In this document: piece after piece, positions 1 to 5,625 of the stretch | Layout: every line of letters begins with the position of its first letter | Position numbering within the stretch: the first letter of the stretch is position 1 | Source of the DNA: PMNU01 sp035480575 | GTDB lineage: Bacteria; Patescibacteriota; Saccharimonadia; Saccharimonadales; UBA4665 | DNA length: 9,360 nucleotides | Assembly: GCA_035480575.1 (NCBI GenBank) | Contig: DATIHR010000016.1 | Location: forward strand, 1-9,360 | Direction: 5' to 3' | Position numbers and translations under genes: made by a program | The notes under the pieces: model-generated | Database searches by the model: none | Told to the model about the DNA's origin: nothing | What the model saw: only the letters and a program-made list of their open reading frames with translations

Positions 1-1
1 G

Positions 2-76
2 CCACCCGCACCAGACCCTGCGCCACCTCCGCCGCCGCCAGATCCCGAGCCCCCCACACCACCGCCTACACCATAA
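2..76 (+). CDS. C-terminal proline-rich tail of a truncated gene
   Basis: An open frame runs in from the left edge and stops at TAA 74-76. The 24 visible codons are mostly Pro, with Ala, Thr, Asp and Glu, including a run of six prolines. Wobble positions vary (CCA, CCC, CCT and CCG are all used), as expected for selected coding sequence rather than a simple repeat. An inverted repeat begins 3 nt after the stop, which supports this as a true gene end. Proline-rich tails of this kind are common linkers or wall-spanning ends of surface proteins, but no domain is visible, so no function is assigned. The opposite strand reads as a Gly/Ser-rich peptide and is the main alternative. Confidence 0.5.
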   Translation, partial: PPAPDPAPPPPPPDPEPPTPPPTP

Positions 77-78
77 TG

Positions 79-107
79 TAAAGGGTACGACTTATACGTA
101 CCCTTTA
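79..107 (+). terminator. 11-bp hairpin after the truncated gene
   Basis: TAAAGGGTACG (79-89) pairs perfectly with CGTACCCTTTA (97-107) across a 7-nt loop (ACTTATA). It starts 3 nt after a stop codon and precedes the membrane-protein gene, which is the expected place for a terminator. On the plus strand the hairpin is followed by an A-tract (107-113), not a U-tract, so it is not a canonical intrinsic terminator. A transcript-end stabiliser or an operator for the next gene is possible. Confidence 0.35.
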
Positions 108-146
108 AAAAAACAGTTTCATTTTAGGCTGCAATTATTAACTTTT

Positions 147-152
147 TATGAT
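147..152 (+). promoter_or_regulatory. possible -10 box (TATGAT) before the membrane-protein gene
   Basis: TATGAT matches the -10 consensus at 5 of 6 positions and lies in an AT-rich stretch (131-152). No convincing -35 hexamer is seen; the best candidate, TTAGGC at 124-129, is weak. A transcription start near 159 would fall after the ATG at 153 and just before the in-frame ATG at 165. If this box is used, the protein would therefore begin at residue 5 of the longest frame. Confidence 0.25.
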
Positions 153-1106
153 ATGTCTAAAGTAATGCTTGTCAAAATTGGGAGAATACTACGGGGGCAA
201 GTCACAAAACCCGAACTCTATATATACATATTCGTACTGCTCGTGGCAGCGTACGTTGTACTAGCGCTTGCCCTGCCACCTAACCAAGCAACCCTTAAAA
301 AATACGATTTAACAGAATCCGAGCTTCGGCTACTAAGCCTCACGCTAATCGTGCCGCTGATTATTATTTGGTTTACTGCACTATACGGATATCTACGTTT
401 TAAAGCATACGCCGAAGTTATTAAAACGAGTAATGAAGGTACATCGTTTAACCACCTTGCAGACGGGCTTATGGTATTGGCATTTGGTATGCCCGTTACG
501 GCTATTATATCGTCTGTCCTTGGCGAAATGATGCGACAGCATAACAATCTTACTCCGGTCGCAACTATCTGCCGCAACTACATAAGCCTGCTGTTCTTTA
601 TTGTGGCATTTGTACTTATTGCCAAAGGCGCAAATGGACTTATGCAAACGCTGCGGCCACAGGCCCCGGCATATCCACGCTATGGCGGATTTGGCGTACT
701 CGTACTTTCCAGCGTTTTTACTGCTATGGTTATTGGCCGGCCTGAAAGCGGCAATAGTGGCAGCATTTACTATCTTCCCGACTGGCTCATTGTACTGACC
801 CTCGTTATACCCTATCTATTCGTCTGGTGCACTGGGCTGTTGGCCGCCTACCACTTATATGTATATAAAAGCAGGGTGCGCGGCACTATCTACAAACAGG
901 CATTTAACAACCTGGCGCTCGGGATTGCGGCTATTGTGGTCATATCTATTGTGCTGCAATTTCTGACGACTATTACCGAGCAGCTTAACCGCCTACACCT
1001 CACACCAATATTGCTTATTTTGTACGTGCTAGTCGGTCTATATGCCGTTGGCTATGGCTTGGTTGCCAGAGGCGCAAAAAAATTACGGAAAATTGAGGAA
1101 GTGTAG
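153..1106 (+). CDS. eight-helix membrane protein with internal duplication, likely sensor partner of the histidine kinase
   Basis: A 317-residue polytopic inner-membrane protein of no family I recognise. Hydrophobic helices lie at about 23-42, 62-82, 102-123, 142-162, 179-195, 211-235, 251-272 and 284-305. Helices 1-4 and 5-8 are two copies of one unit. LTLIVPLIIIWFTALYGY (63-80) aligns with LTLVIPYLFVWCTGLLAA (215-232), and FNHLADG (99-105) aligns with FNNLALG (251-257), both at an offset of exactly 152. LTP (133-135/283-285) and KGA/RGA (158-160/306-308) continue the alignment. The C-terminal tail is basic and then acidic, and probably cytoplasmic. The gene is first in a tight plus-strand unit: 6 nt separate it from the 92-residue gene, which overlaps a soluble histidine kinase. 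I infer a membrane receptor or transducer for that kinase; a transporter is the alternative. An in-frame ATG at 165 is a possible start. Confidence 0.85.
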   Translation: MSKVMLVKIGRILRGQVTKPELYIYIFVLLVAAYVVLALALPPNQATLKKYDLTESELRLLSLTLIVPLIIIWFTALYGYLRFKAYAEVIKTSNEGTSFNHLADGLMVLAFGMPVTAIISSVLGEMMRQHNNLTPVATICRNYISLLFFIVAFVLIAKGANGLMQTLRPQAPAYPRYGGFGVLVLSSVFTAMVIGRPESGNSGSIYYLPDWLIVLTLVIPYLFVWCTGLLAAYHLYVYKSRVRGTIYKQAFNNLALGIAAIVVISIVLQFLTTITEQLNRLHLTPILLILYVLVGLYAVGYGLVARGAKKLRKIEEV

Positions 1107-1112
1107 GCGTTT

Positions 1113-1391
1113 ATGGCACACCGCCCTACCTTATATGAACAAGCAGTTGAAGTTGGCACCGACTTTTTAGGGCCAGCCGGCGAACGGTTTATGCGCAGGC
1201 AAATACAAACACATCTTGATATCGAGCCAGAAGCGCTGCGTAGCCAGGACGTTGCTGAACTCGTTAACTGGGTACGCCTAACATTTGCCCTGCTTACCGA
1301 CGATGCATCGCATGTTGATGCGTTTGCCGACCGCCTACTCGCGCTCGCTGAACAGCCACCACACAAGGAAAAGGCGCGGAATTACCTATGA
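1113..1391 (+). CDS. 92-residue helical protein coupled to the histidine kinase
   Basis: A small soluble protein with no membrane segment or signal peptide. It appears all-helical: a conserved-looking DFLGPAGERFMRRQIQTHL segment (residues 17-35), then helices around 46-62 (VAELVNWVRLTFALL) and 67-80. It ends in TGA, and the kinase ATG overlaps it in ATGA (1388-1391), so the two are probably translationally coupled. GAGG near 1095 is the only ribosome-binding-like sequence and lies rather far upstream. I do not recognise the family. The position between a membrane protein and a soluble PAS kinase suggests an adaptor or regulatory subunit linking them; this is inferred from context only. Confidence 0.75.
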   Translation: MAHRPTLYEQAVEVGTDFLGPAGERFMRRQIQTHLDIEPEALRSQDVAELVNWVRLTFALLTDDASHVDAFADRLLALAEQPPHKEKARNYL

Positions 1392-2515
1392 CCAAACGCA
1401 CCGAATCCGCCAACGCTACGCCGCTGCAAAAAGGTCGCTCGCTTGCGCAAGAAAAGGCGGTATCGGATGCGCTGTTTTTAAGTATCGGCGAGGGCGCCCT
1501 GGTAACCGATGCTAAAGGCAAAGTGTCGCGTATTAATAACTGCGCACTTGAGCTACTGGGATTTTCGAGCCCTGAAGATGCCATAGGCAAATGGTACCCG
1601 AGTATTGTGGTAGCCGAAGACGAAGCAGGTACGCGCATACCTAATATTAATCGCCCTATAACCGAAGTGTTTTTAACGGGCAAAACGGTGTTTAAAAAAC
1701 TCTACTACCGCCGCCAGGATCAAACCCGTATAGCCGTAGCACTCACCGTATCGCCAGTGCTACTGGACGGTATTCCCATTGGCGCAATCGAGGTCTTTCG
1801 TGACATTACCGAAGAAGTACGCTTAGAACGCGCCAAAGATGAGTTTATTTCCCTCGCCTCACACCAATTACGCACCCCTGCTACGGGCGTTAAACAATAC
1901 GCAGGCATGCTACTGGAAGGCTACGCCGGCAAGTTACGCGAGATGCAACGAGCAATGGTAGAGACTATTTATGAAAGCAACGAACGGCAGATTACCATTA
2001 TTAACGACCTACTTCGTGTCGCGCAGGTCGACGCCGGGCAAATCCAGCTTATTAAACTGCCTTCGCCATTAATACCTTTACTAACCGATGTTCTAAACGA
2101 GCAGGCACACAAATTTAAAGCGCGGGCACAAACAGTGGTATTCGATCCGCCCCCCGAAGAGATCTGGGCACCTATAGATGTTAAGCACATCCGCATGGTG
2201 CTCGAAAACATCATAGATAATGCCAGTAAATATACACCGCCCAACAAAAACGTTTACCTTGCCCTAAAGAAAACGCCACGCTATGTACTTATAGATATAA
2301 CCGACGAAGGCGTAGGTATTCCCAAAGAGGCGTTAGCGCTTATTTTCAATAAATTCACGCGGCTCGACAACCCACTGTCTACCGAAGTCGGCGGTACGGG
2401 CCTGGGCCTGTACTGGGTTAAAAAGATTATTGACCTCCATGGAGCACATATACATGTGCGTTCGCGCCCCGGCAAAGGGTCTACATTTACGATTCGCTTG
2501 CCGCAATCTCTTTAG
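1388..2515 (+). CDS. soluble PAS-domain sensor histidine kinase
   Basis: A 375-residue two-component kinase: it autophosphorylates a histidine using ATP and passes the phosphate to a response regulator. A PAS domain covers about residues 25-145 (VTDAKGKVSRINNCALELLGF at 39-59, read as two adjoining parts, and a VFRDITEE exit near 136-143). The HisKA domain carries the H-box SHQLRTP with phospho-acceptor His159. HATPase_c shows the N-box (N274, N278), the G1 box DEGVGIP (306-312), an F-box (F320, F323) and the G2 box GGTGLGL (335-341), ending near 371. All catalytic residues are present, so it should be active. There is no transmembrane segment or HAMP domain, so membrane signals would have to arrive through partners, plausibly the upstream eight-helix protein. 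No response regulator lies in the window, so its target is unknown. Confidence 0.93.
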   Translation: MTKRTESANATPLQKGRSLAQEKAVSDALFLSIGEGALVTDAKGKVSRINNCALELLGFSSPEDAIGKWYPSIVVAEDEAGTRIPNINRPITEVFLTGKTVFKKLYYRRQDQTRIAVALTVSPVLLDGIPIGAIEVFRDITEEVRLERAKDEFISLASHQLRTPATGVKQYAGMLLEGYAGKLREMQRAMVETIYESNERQITIINDLLRVAQVDAGQIQLIKLPSPLIPLLTDVLNEQAHKFKARAQTVVFDPPPEEIWAPIDVKHIRMVLENIIDNASKYTPPNKNVYLALKKTPRYVLIDITDEGVGIPKEALALIFNKFTRLDNPLSTEVGGTGLGLYWVKKIIDLHGAHIHVRSRPGKGSTFTIRLPQSL

Positions 2516-2697
2516 GGCATTACGCGTTTGGCACATTCCGGCCCAAAATCTGAGTTCGTGACTACTGGCCGCGCAAGTCAGACTTGTTCTGGCTTCGAGG
2601 TCAGTAGGCTCATGTCGCTCCGCACTCACGGTACCATTAGTACCGCTCCTTTACGGTGCTCGATTTTGAACCAGACTGCACTCAAACGCGTAATGCC
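2516..2697 (+). ncRNA. 182-nt structured element closed by a perfect 15-bp inverted repeat (candidate RNA or MITE)
   Basis: The element begins at the first base after the kinase stop codon. GGCATTACGCGTTTG (2516-2530) is perfectly complementary to 2683-2697. The closing helix continues with CAAAATC (2544-2550) pairing GATTTTG (2662-2668) and GAG (2552-2554) pairing CTC (2659-2661). Inside are a 9-bp stem with one G-U pair (2562-2570 with 2599-2607) topped by CAAGT-CAG-ACTTG (2574-2586), and a perfect 6-bp hairpin CGGTAC-CATTA-GTACCG (2629-2645). The result is a rod with two arms. No U-tract follows, so it is not a simple terminator. It does not match 6S, SRP, RNase P or tmRNA signatures that I know. 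It may be a small RNA, a 5' leader element of the next gene, or a non-autonomous transposable remnant; no target-site duplication is visible. The strand is assumed. Confidence 0.45.
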
Positions 2698-2713
2698 TGC
2701 GACAGTGGAGGTG
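2666..2713 (+). promoter_or_regulatory. possible promoter and strong Shine-Dalgarno for the 199-residue gene
   Basis: TTGAAC (2666-2671), a 17-nt spacer and CGTAAT (2689-2694) form a weak sigma70-like promoter lying inside the 3' arm of the preceding inverted repeat. GGAGGTG (2707-2713) is the clearest Shine-Dalgarno sequence in the window. It lies 15 nt before the ATG at 2729, longer than ideal, but an in-frame TAG at 2720-2722 rules out any start further upstream. Confidence 0.35.
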
Positions 2714-2728
2714 TTATTATAGGTACAA

Positions 2729-3328
2729 ATGCCGACGCTATTCATCCACGAGCAGTCCACGCTCTCCTATAACCAGTTCCGCGTCTACGAATCTGCCGGC
2801 GAACAATCCGGCCGGTTAATTGCCTACGCCGAGCACAAACGCGGCACGCCGCGCGACGCTCTGTTTTTTTATAAAGACGAGCATGGCGCCGAGGTAAAAG
2901 AAGGCCTGGTGTTTAAAATTAAAATGCGCTCCGCCCAAGAACTAGAGCCACTCTACGATGTATCCGACGAAGAAAACCATGCCTACGGCAGCCTACAAAA
3001 AGAGTTCACTACCTCCAAATGGCACGATAGCTGGCGTGTCTTTGCGCCCGACACCCCCGAGCCGATTGCCCTTATAAAAGAACGCGTTCCAAAGCTGGGC
3101 GCAGCCGAACATTTCTGGAAACGATTACCATTTTTGGGCGAACAGCCGTTTGTACTAACCTACGCCTTTAATTTTTGTGACCCCATCACCAACACAGTCA
3201 TCGGCGCCTGCACCAAGCAAAAACCGTTCAACGGCATGTACCGCATAGACATTAATGAAACGCTTGCCCCCAAGGGCGAATGGTGTTTGTTTGTGGCTGC
3301 CTGTGCCGCCCTCAATGGTCTAAGCTAA
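2729..3328 (+). CDS. 199-residue protein, possible tubby/LURP-one-like fold
   Basis: An uncharacterised soluble protein with no signal peptide or membrane segment. It is rich in alternating beta-type hydrophobic patterns. Several short phrases recall tubby/LURP-one-related proteins: YDVSDEENHAYGSLQ (76-90), a following WRVFAPDTPEPIALIKE (102-118), a strand with FNFCDPITNTVIGA (147-160), and a terminal hydrophobic helix LFVAACAALNGL (187-198). This is a pattern resemblance, not a clear family match. If correct, the fold would suggest lipid or membrane-surface binding. The ATG at 2729 follows GGAGGTG and an in-frame stop. The gene converges on the next one, with only 13 nt between stop codons. 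Confidence 0.72.
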   Translation: MPTLFIHEQSTLSYNQFRVYESAGEQSGRLIAYAEHKRGTPRDALFFYKDEHGAEVKEGLVFKIKMRSAQELEPLYDVSDEENHAYGSLQKEFTTSKWHDSWRVFAPDTPEPIALIKERVPKLGAAEHFWKRLPFLGEQPFVLTYAFNFCDPITNTVIGACTKQKPFNGMYRIDINETLAPKGEWCLFVAACAALNGLS

Positions 3329-3341
3329 ACCCCCTCCATGT

Positions 3342-4229
3342 CTACACAGGAAGAGTCAGAACGCTCTCGTCAAGCATCCCCAAGGCCTTGCCGCCTGCAA
3401 GTTGTCCTTTTATACCTGGCATGAGCGAACGGACACTTTTTGCAAGTACTACCAAACGAGCTCCGTTCCCTAAAGCCGATGCGCCAATGCCAGCAGGAAT
3501 GTTGGGATTACTAATTATTAACTCGCCGGGTTGGTATTCGCCTACGCTGTCATTCAGTAATCCTCGTGCCTGCGTATCATACACTGGTACGCCAAGCTTT
3601 TCTGTAAGGTCTGTATTGAGTTCTCGGTAATGGTCAACGCGCAGAAAATTATCGGTTGCCGGTAAGGAAATGAAAGGAGTATGTTGAGGGCCGACGTCGT
3701 CCGGATCGTTCTGATCGTATATATCGGCAGCAAAAGGGTTAGCGTTATGTAAGGGCATTGTTATAAGCCCTGTCGGTATAACGACTTTTGGAGCAGGGCG
3801 ATAACGCACCACTGGTCGCCCTAAACCACGTGCACCAAGTATATCGCCAGTAGGCGTGCGTTGGATATCGAACGGAAATAATAAGTCATTCGTGGGCCGT
3901 CGTTGCCCGGGCGTTGCATGCCGGTTATGCCTATGTACGGCTTGGATAGTCAAGGCACTCACCACGTTAAAAACATCTGGCTGGTAGGCGGGCAAATCTT
4001 CGGGCGCGCCTAGCGTGACTCGAAAAAAGGGAATCTTATGTTTTTCAAAAACAACTGTGCCTACTTCCGTATGGCTTGTAGCAGCTCGCGGCACGACTGC
4101 TCCTGCAGCAGGCTTCAGCACCCTGTCGGTGTACTCAGGGTAAAAATTGACTGCATGGGGTAATAGGACGTTGATCTCGGACATAGATCGTGGCAAATAA
4201 AAAAGGCGCCCTTTGGAAGCAGGCGTCAT
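3342..4229 (-). CDS. uncharacterised 295-residue soluble protein
   Basis: I do not recognise this protein. It has no signal peptide or membrane helix. It is rich in Pro, Val and Asn, with a His/Arg-rich stretch (HRHNRHATPGQRR) in the first half, an acidic YDQNDPDDVGP segment near the middle, and a glycine-rich C-terminal part (NIPAGIGASALGNGARLVVLA). The open frame reaches a TTG at 4268, but a TATAAT box at 4249-4254 lies inside that extension, so the ATG at 4229, with AAGGAA just before it, is preferred. An ATG at 4184 is also possible. It stands alone, transcribed divergently from the micropeptide ORF and convergently with the 199-residue gene, so context gives little clue to its role. Confidence 0.75.
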   Translation of the reverse strand: MTPASKGRLFYLPRSMSEINVLLPHAVNFYPEYTDRVLKPAAGAVVPRAATSHTEVGTVVFEKHKIPFFRVTLGAPEDLPAYQPDVFNVVSALTIQAVHRHNRHATPGQRRPTNDLLFPFDIQRTPTGDILGARGLGRPVVRYRPAPKVVIPTGLITMPLHNANPFAADIYDQNDPDDVGPQHTPFISLPATDNFLRVDHYRELNTDLTEKLGVPVYDTQARGLLNDSVGEYQPGELIISNPNIPAGIGASALGNGARLVVLAKSVRSLMPGIKGQLAGGKALGMLDESVLTLPV

Positions 4230-4246
4230 TTCCTTGTCTACTGCAT

Positions 4247-4283
4247 TAATTATACACCCTTCTTGCAAGCATACGTATAATTA
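4247..4283. promoter_or_regulatory. symmetric divergent promoter region with mirrored TATAAT boxes
   Basis: TAATTATAC (4247-4255) and GTATAATTA (4275-4283) are a perfect 9-bp inverted repeat. Each arm contains a consensus -10 box: TATAAT reading left at 4254-4249 for the 295-residue gene, and TATAAT reading right at 4276-4281 toward the micropeptide ORF. Two 8-bp palindromes, CTTGCAAG (4262-4269) and ATACGTAT (4271-4278), lie between or over the arms and could be operators. The boxes are only 21 bp apart, so the -35 position of each promoter falls on the other's -10 box and simultaneous occupancy looks impossible. Confidence 0.5.
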
Positions 4284-4304
4284 TCGGAACATCGTACATA
4301 GGTG

Positions 4305-4310
4305 TATACT
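4305..4310 (+). promoter_or_regulatory. -10 box TATACT placed for a leaderless start
   Basis: TATACT (5 of 6 consensus) ends 6 nt before the ATG at 4317, so transcription would begin at or next to the start codon. The -35 region (about 4281-4287) is weak. The same spacing is seen before the metallopeptidase gene at 7651. No Shine-Dalgarno sequence is present, which fits leaderless initiation. Confidence 0.4.
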
Positions 4311-4316
4311 AAGAGC

Positions 4317-4400
4317 ATGAGCAACGACGAGCAGAAAAAGGATGGGTTGATCAAAAAGGCTATTAAAATCGCTATTTTTAAACGTATTAAGCCGTGGTAG
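4317..4400 (+). CDS. candidate 27-residue cationic amphipathic micropeptide
   Basis: A 27-codon ORF begins at ATG 4317 and ends at TAG 4398-4400. The first residues are polar and charged (MSNDEQKKD). The rest, GLIKKAIKIAIFKRIKPW, alternates basic and aliphatic residues as an amphipathic membrane-binding helix would. The net charge is clearly positive. A TATACT box lies 6 nt before the ATG and a TATAAT box at 4276-4281. The last 14 nt overlap, antisense, the 3' end of the FolC-like gene. It could be a membrane-associated small protein, a toxin-like or antimicrobial peptide, or a chance ORF. The promoter placement and sequence pattern favour a real gene, but no family is recognised. Confidence 0.42.
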   Translation: MSNDEQKKDGLIKKAIKIAIFKRIKPW

Positions 4401-5616
4401 CTGTCCGCCCGCGTACTAGCGGACGAATGTGGTTCAACACATAGAAAGACCCAGCCACGACCAAAATAGGCTCGGGCCTTTTTAGTAGCGCAGTAAAGGC
4501 ACTGCGCGCATCTGCTATAACCTCGAACGATTCATAGCCAGCCGCATCAACCCCCTCGTCCGAAGGCAAACTCGTAACAATGACGTGCTGCACGCCGTGC
4601 ACAAGTTGTTTAGCACTGCCGGCCGCCCGGCGGCCATCAAGGTGCGGGCCCAGGCGCACCAATGCCGCAACGGGGGTATCGCCATACTGGGCGTGTAGGC
4701 TTGCAAGCAGGGCCTCGAATTTTTGTGGGTTGTGTGCTGCGTCCAGAATGACCGTCTTGCCATCAATAGTATGCGTTTCCATGCGGGCTGGAATGTACGT
4801 ACGAGCTACCGTCTCCAGATGCCGCCCTTCAGGCATGCGTAACTGGTCTCGCTCTGCAATATAACGCACGGCCGTTAACGCCAAACCAAAATTGCGCTGC
4901 TGGAATAACGGCAAAGTTGGCAACATAGCCATAGCAGGAACTCGGGTAAGCGTGTGTAAATCGGCCTGTTTTGTTGCCGCCTGGTGTTCTATAGCAGTAG
5001 TAACCGCCGGCTCTTGCCTATAACAAAACACCGGGTTATGTAGTTGTATAATCCCCGTTTTTTGGGCGGCAATTTCGGGCAAAGTACTACCAAGTACGTT
5101 CATGTGGTCGTAGCCAATATCGGTAATAATGCACACTTTGCGCGGGTCATCAAACACATTACTACTATCCAGTAACCCCCCTATACCCACCTCTACCACT
5201 GCATAATCTACCTGTTGGGCCGCAAACTCCCACAACGCAAATGCCAAAAACAGTTCAAAGTAGTTTGGCATTACACCGCTCGATGCAACGAGCTTCAAAA
5301 ATATGGCGAATCGCGCCGCAAATTTGGCTTCTGGCATGGGCGACAGGTCTATTTGCACCCGTTCGTTTACTTCATCGACATGTGGCGATATGGTCAGGCC
5401 TACGCGCTTGCCCGCACCCTGCAGTAGCGCAGCTGTGTAGTACGCGGTAGATGTTTTACCGGATGTGCCAGCAACATGCACAACTGTAAGATTCTGGTGC
5501 GGATTGCCAAGATGTTCTAATAGCCTGTACATATGGTCAAGCCCGTACCGATGGCGAGTCGTTTCGCTAGGGTAATACGCCTGTAACGCCTTATGTACAT
5601 CAGCAAATGTCCGCAT
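4387..5616 (-). CDS. folC: FolC-like folylpolyglutamate/dihydrofolate synthase (Mur ligase superfamily)
   Basis: A 409-residue cytoplasmic ATP-dependent ligase, close to the usual FolC length. FolC enzymes add glutamate to folates, or to dihydropteroate in bifunctional members. Visible motifs in order: the N-terminal RYGLDHMYRLLEHLGNPHQN segment typical of FolC, P-loop VAGTSGKTST (48-57), SPHVDEVNERVQI (77-89), VEVGIGGLLDSSNV (141-154), DIGYDHMNVLGSTLPEIAAQ (166-185) with K186 at the carbamylated-lysine position, DAAHNPQKFEAL (292-303) and the terminal VVAGSFYVLNHIRPL. FolC normally has TNGKGS in the P-loop; here TSGKTS resembles MurC/MurE, so substrate choice is less certain. It lies 9 nt downstream of the DUF3152 gene and is last in the envelope cluster, which leaves a wall-related ligase role open. 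Confidence 0.85.
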   Translation of the reverse strand: MRTFADVHKALQAYYPSETTRHRYGLDHMYRLLEHLGNPHQNLTVVHVAGTSGKTSTAYYTAALLQGAGKRVGLTISPHVDEVNERVQIDLSPMPEAKFAARFAIFLKLVASSGVMPNYFELFLAFALWEFAAQQVDYAVVEVGIGGLLDSSNVFDDPRKVCIITDIGYDHMNVLGSTLPEIAAQKTGIIQLHNPVFCYRQEPAVTTAIEHQAATKQADLHTLTRVPAMAMLPTLPLFQQRNFGLALTAVRYIAERDQLRMPEGRHLETVARTYIPARMETHTIDGKTVILDAAHNPQKFEALLASLHAQYGDTPVAALVRLGPHLDGRRAAGSAKQLVHGVQHVIVTSLPSDEGVDAAGYESFEVIADARSAFTALLKRPEPILVVAGSFYVLNHIRPLVRGRTATTA

Positions 5617-5625
5617 TTTGCTTAC

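Noticed and set aside
2333..2629. 98-codon minus-strand ORF antisense to the kinase 3' end
   Set aside because: It is a shadow of the well-supported kinase HATPase domain and the folded element; no motif or promoter is visible.
2516..2697. Identification of the folded element as 6S, SRP, RNase P or tmRNA
   Set aside because: None of the sequence signatures I know for these is present, and the two-armed shape does not fit the single bulged rod of 6S RNA.
2528..2722. 64-codon plus-strand ORF between the kinase and the 199-residue gene
   Set aside because: It lies across the folded inverted-repeat element, has no ribosome-binding sequence, and its composition is driven by the pairing constraints of the hairpins.
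4230..4268. TTG start at 4268 for the 295-residue protein
   Set aside because: A consensus TATAAT falls inside this segment; transcription from it would begin downstream of the TTG.
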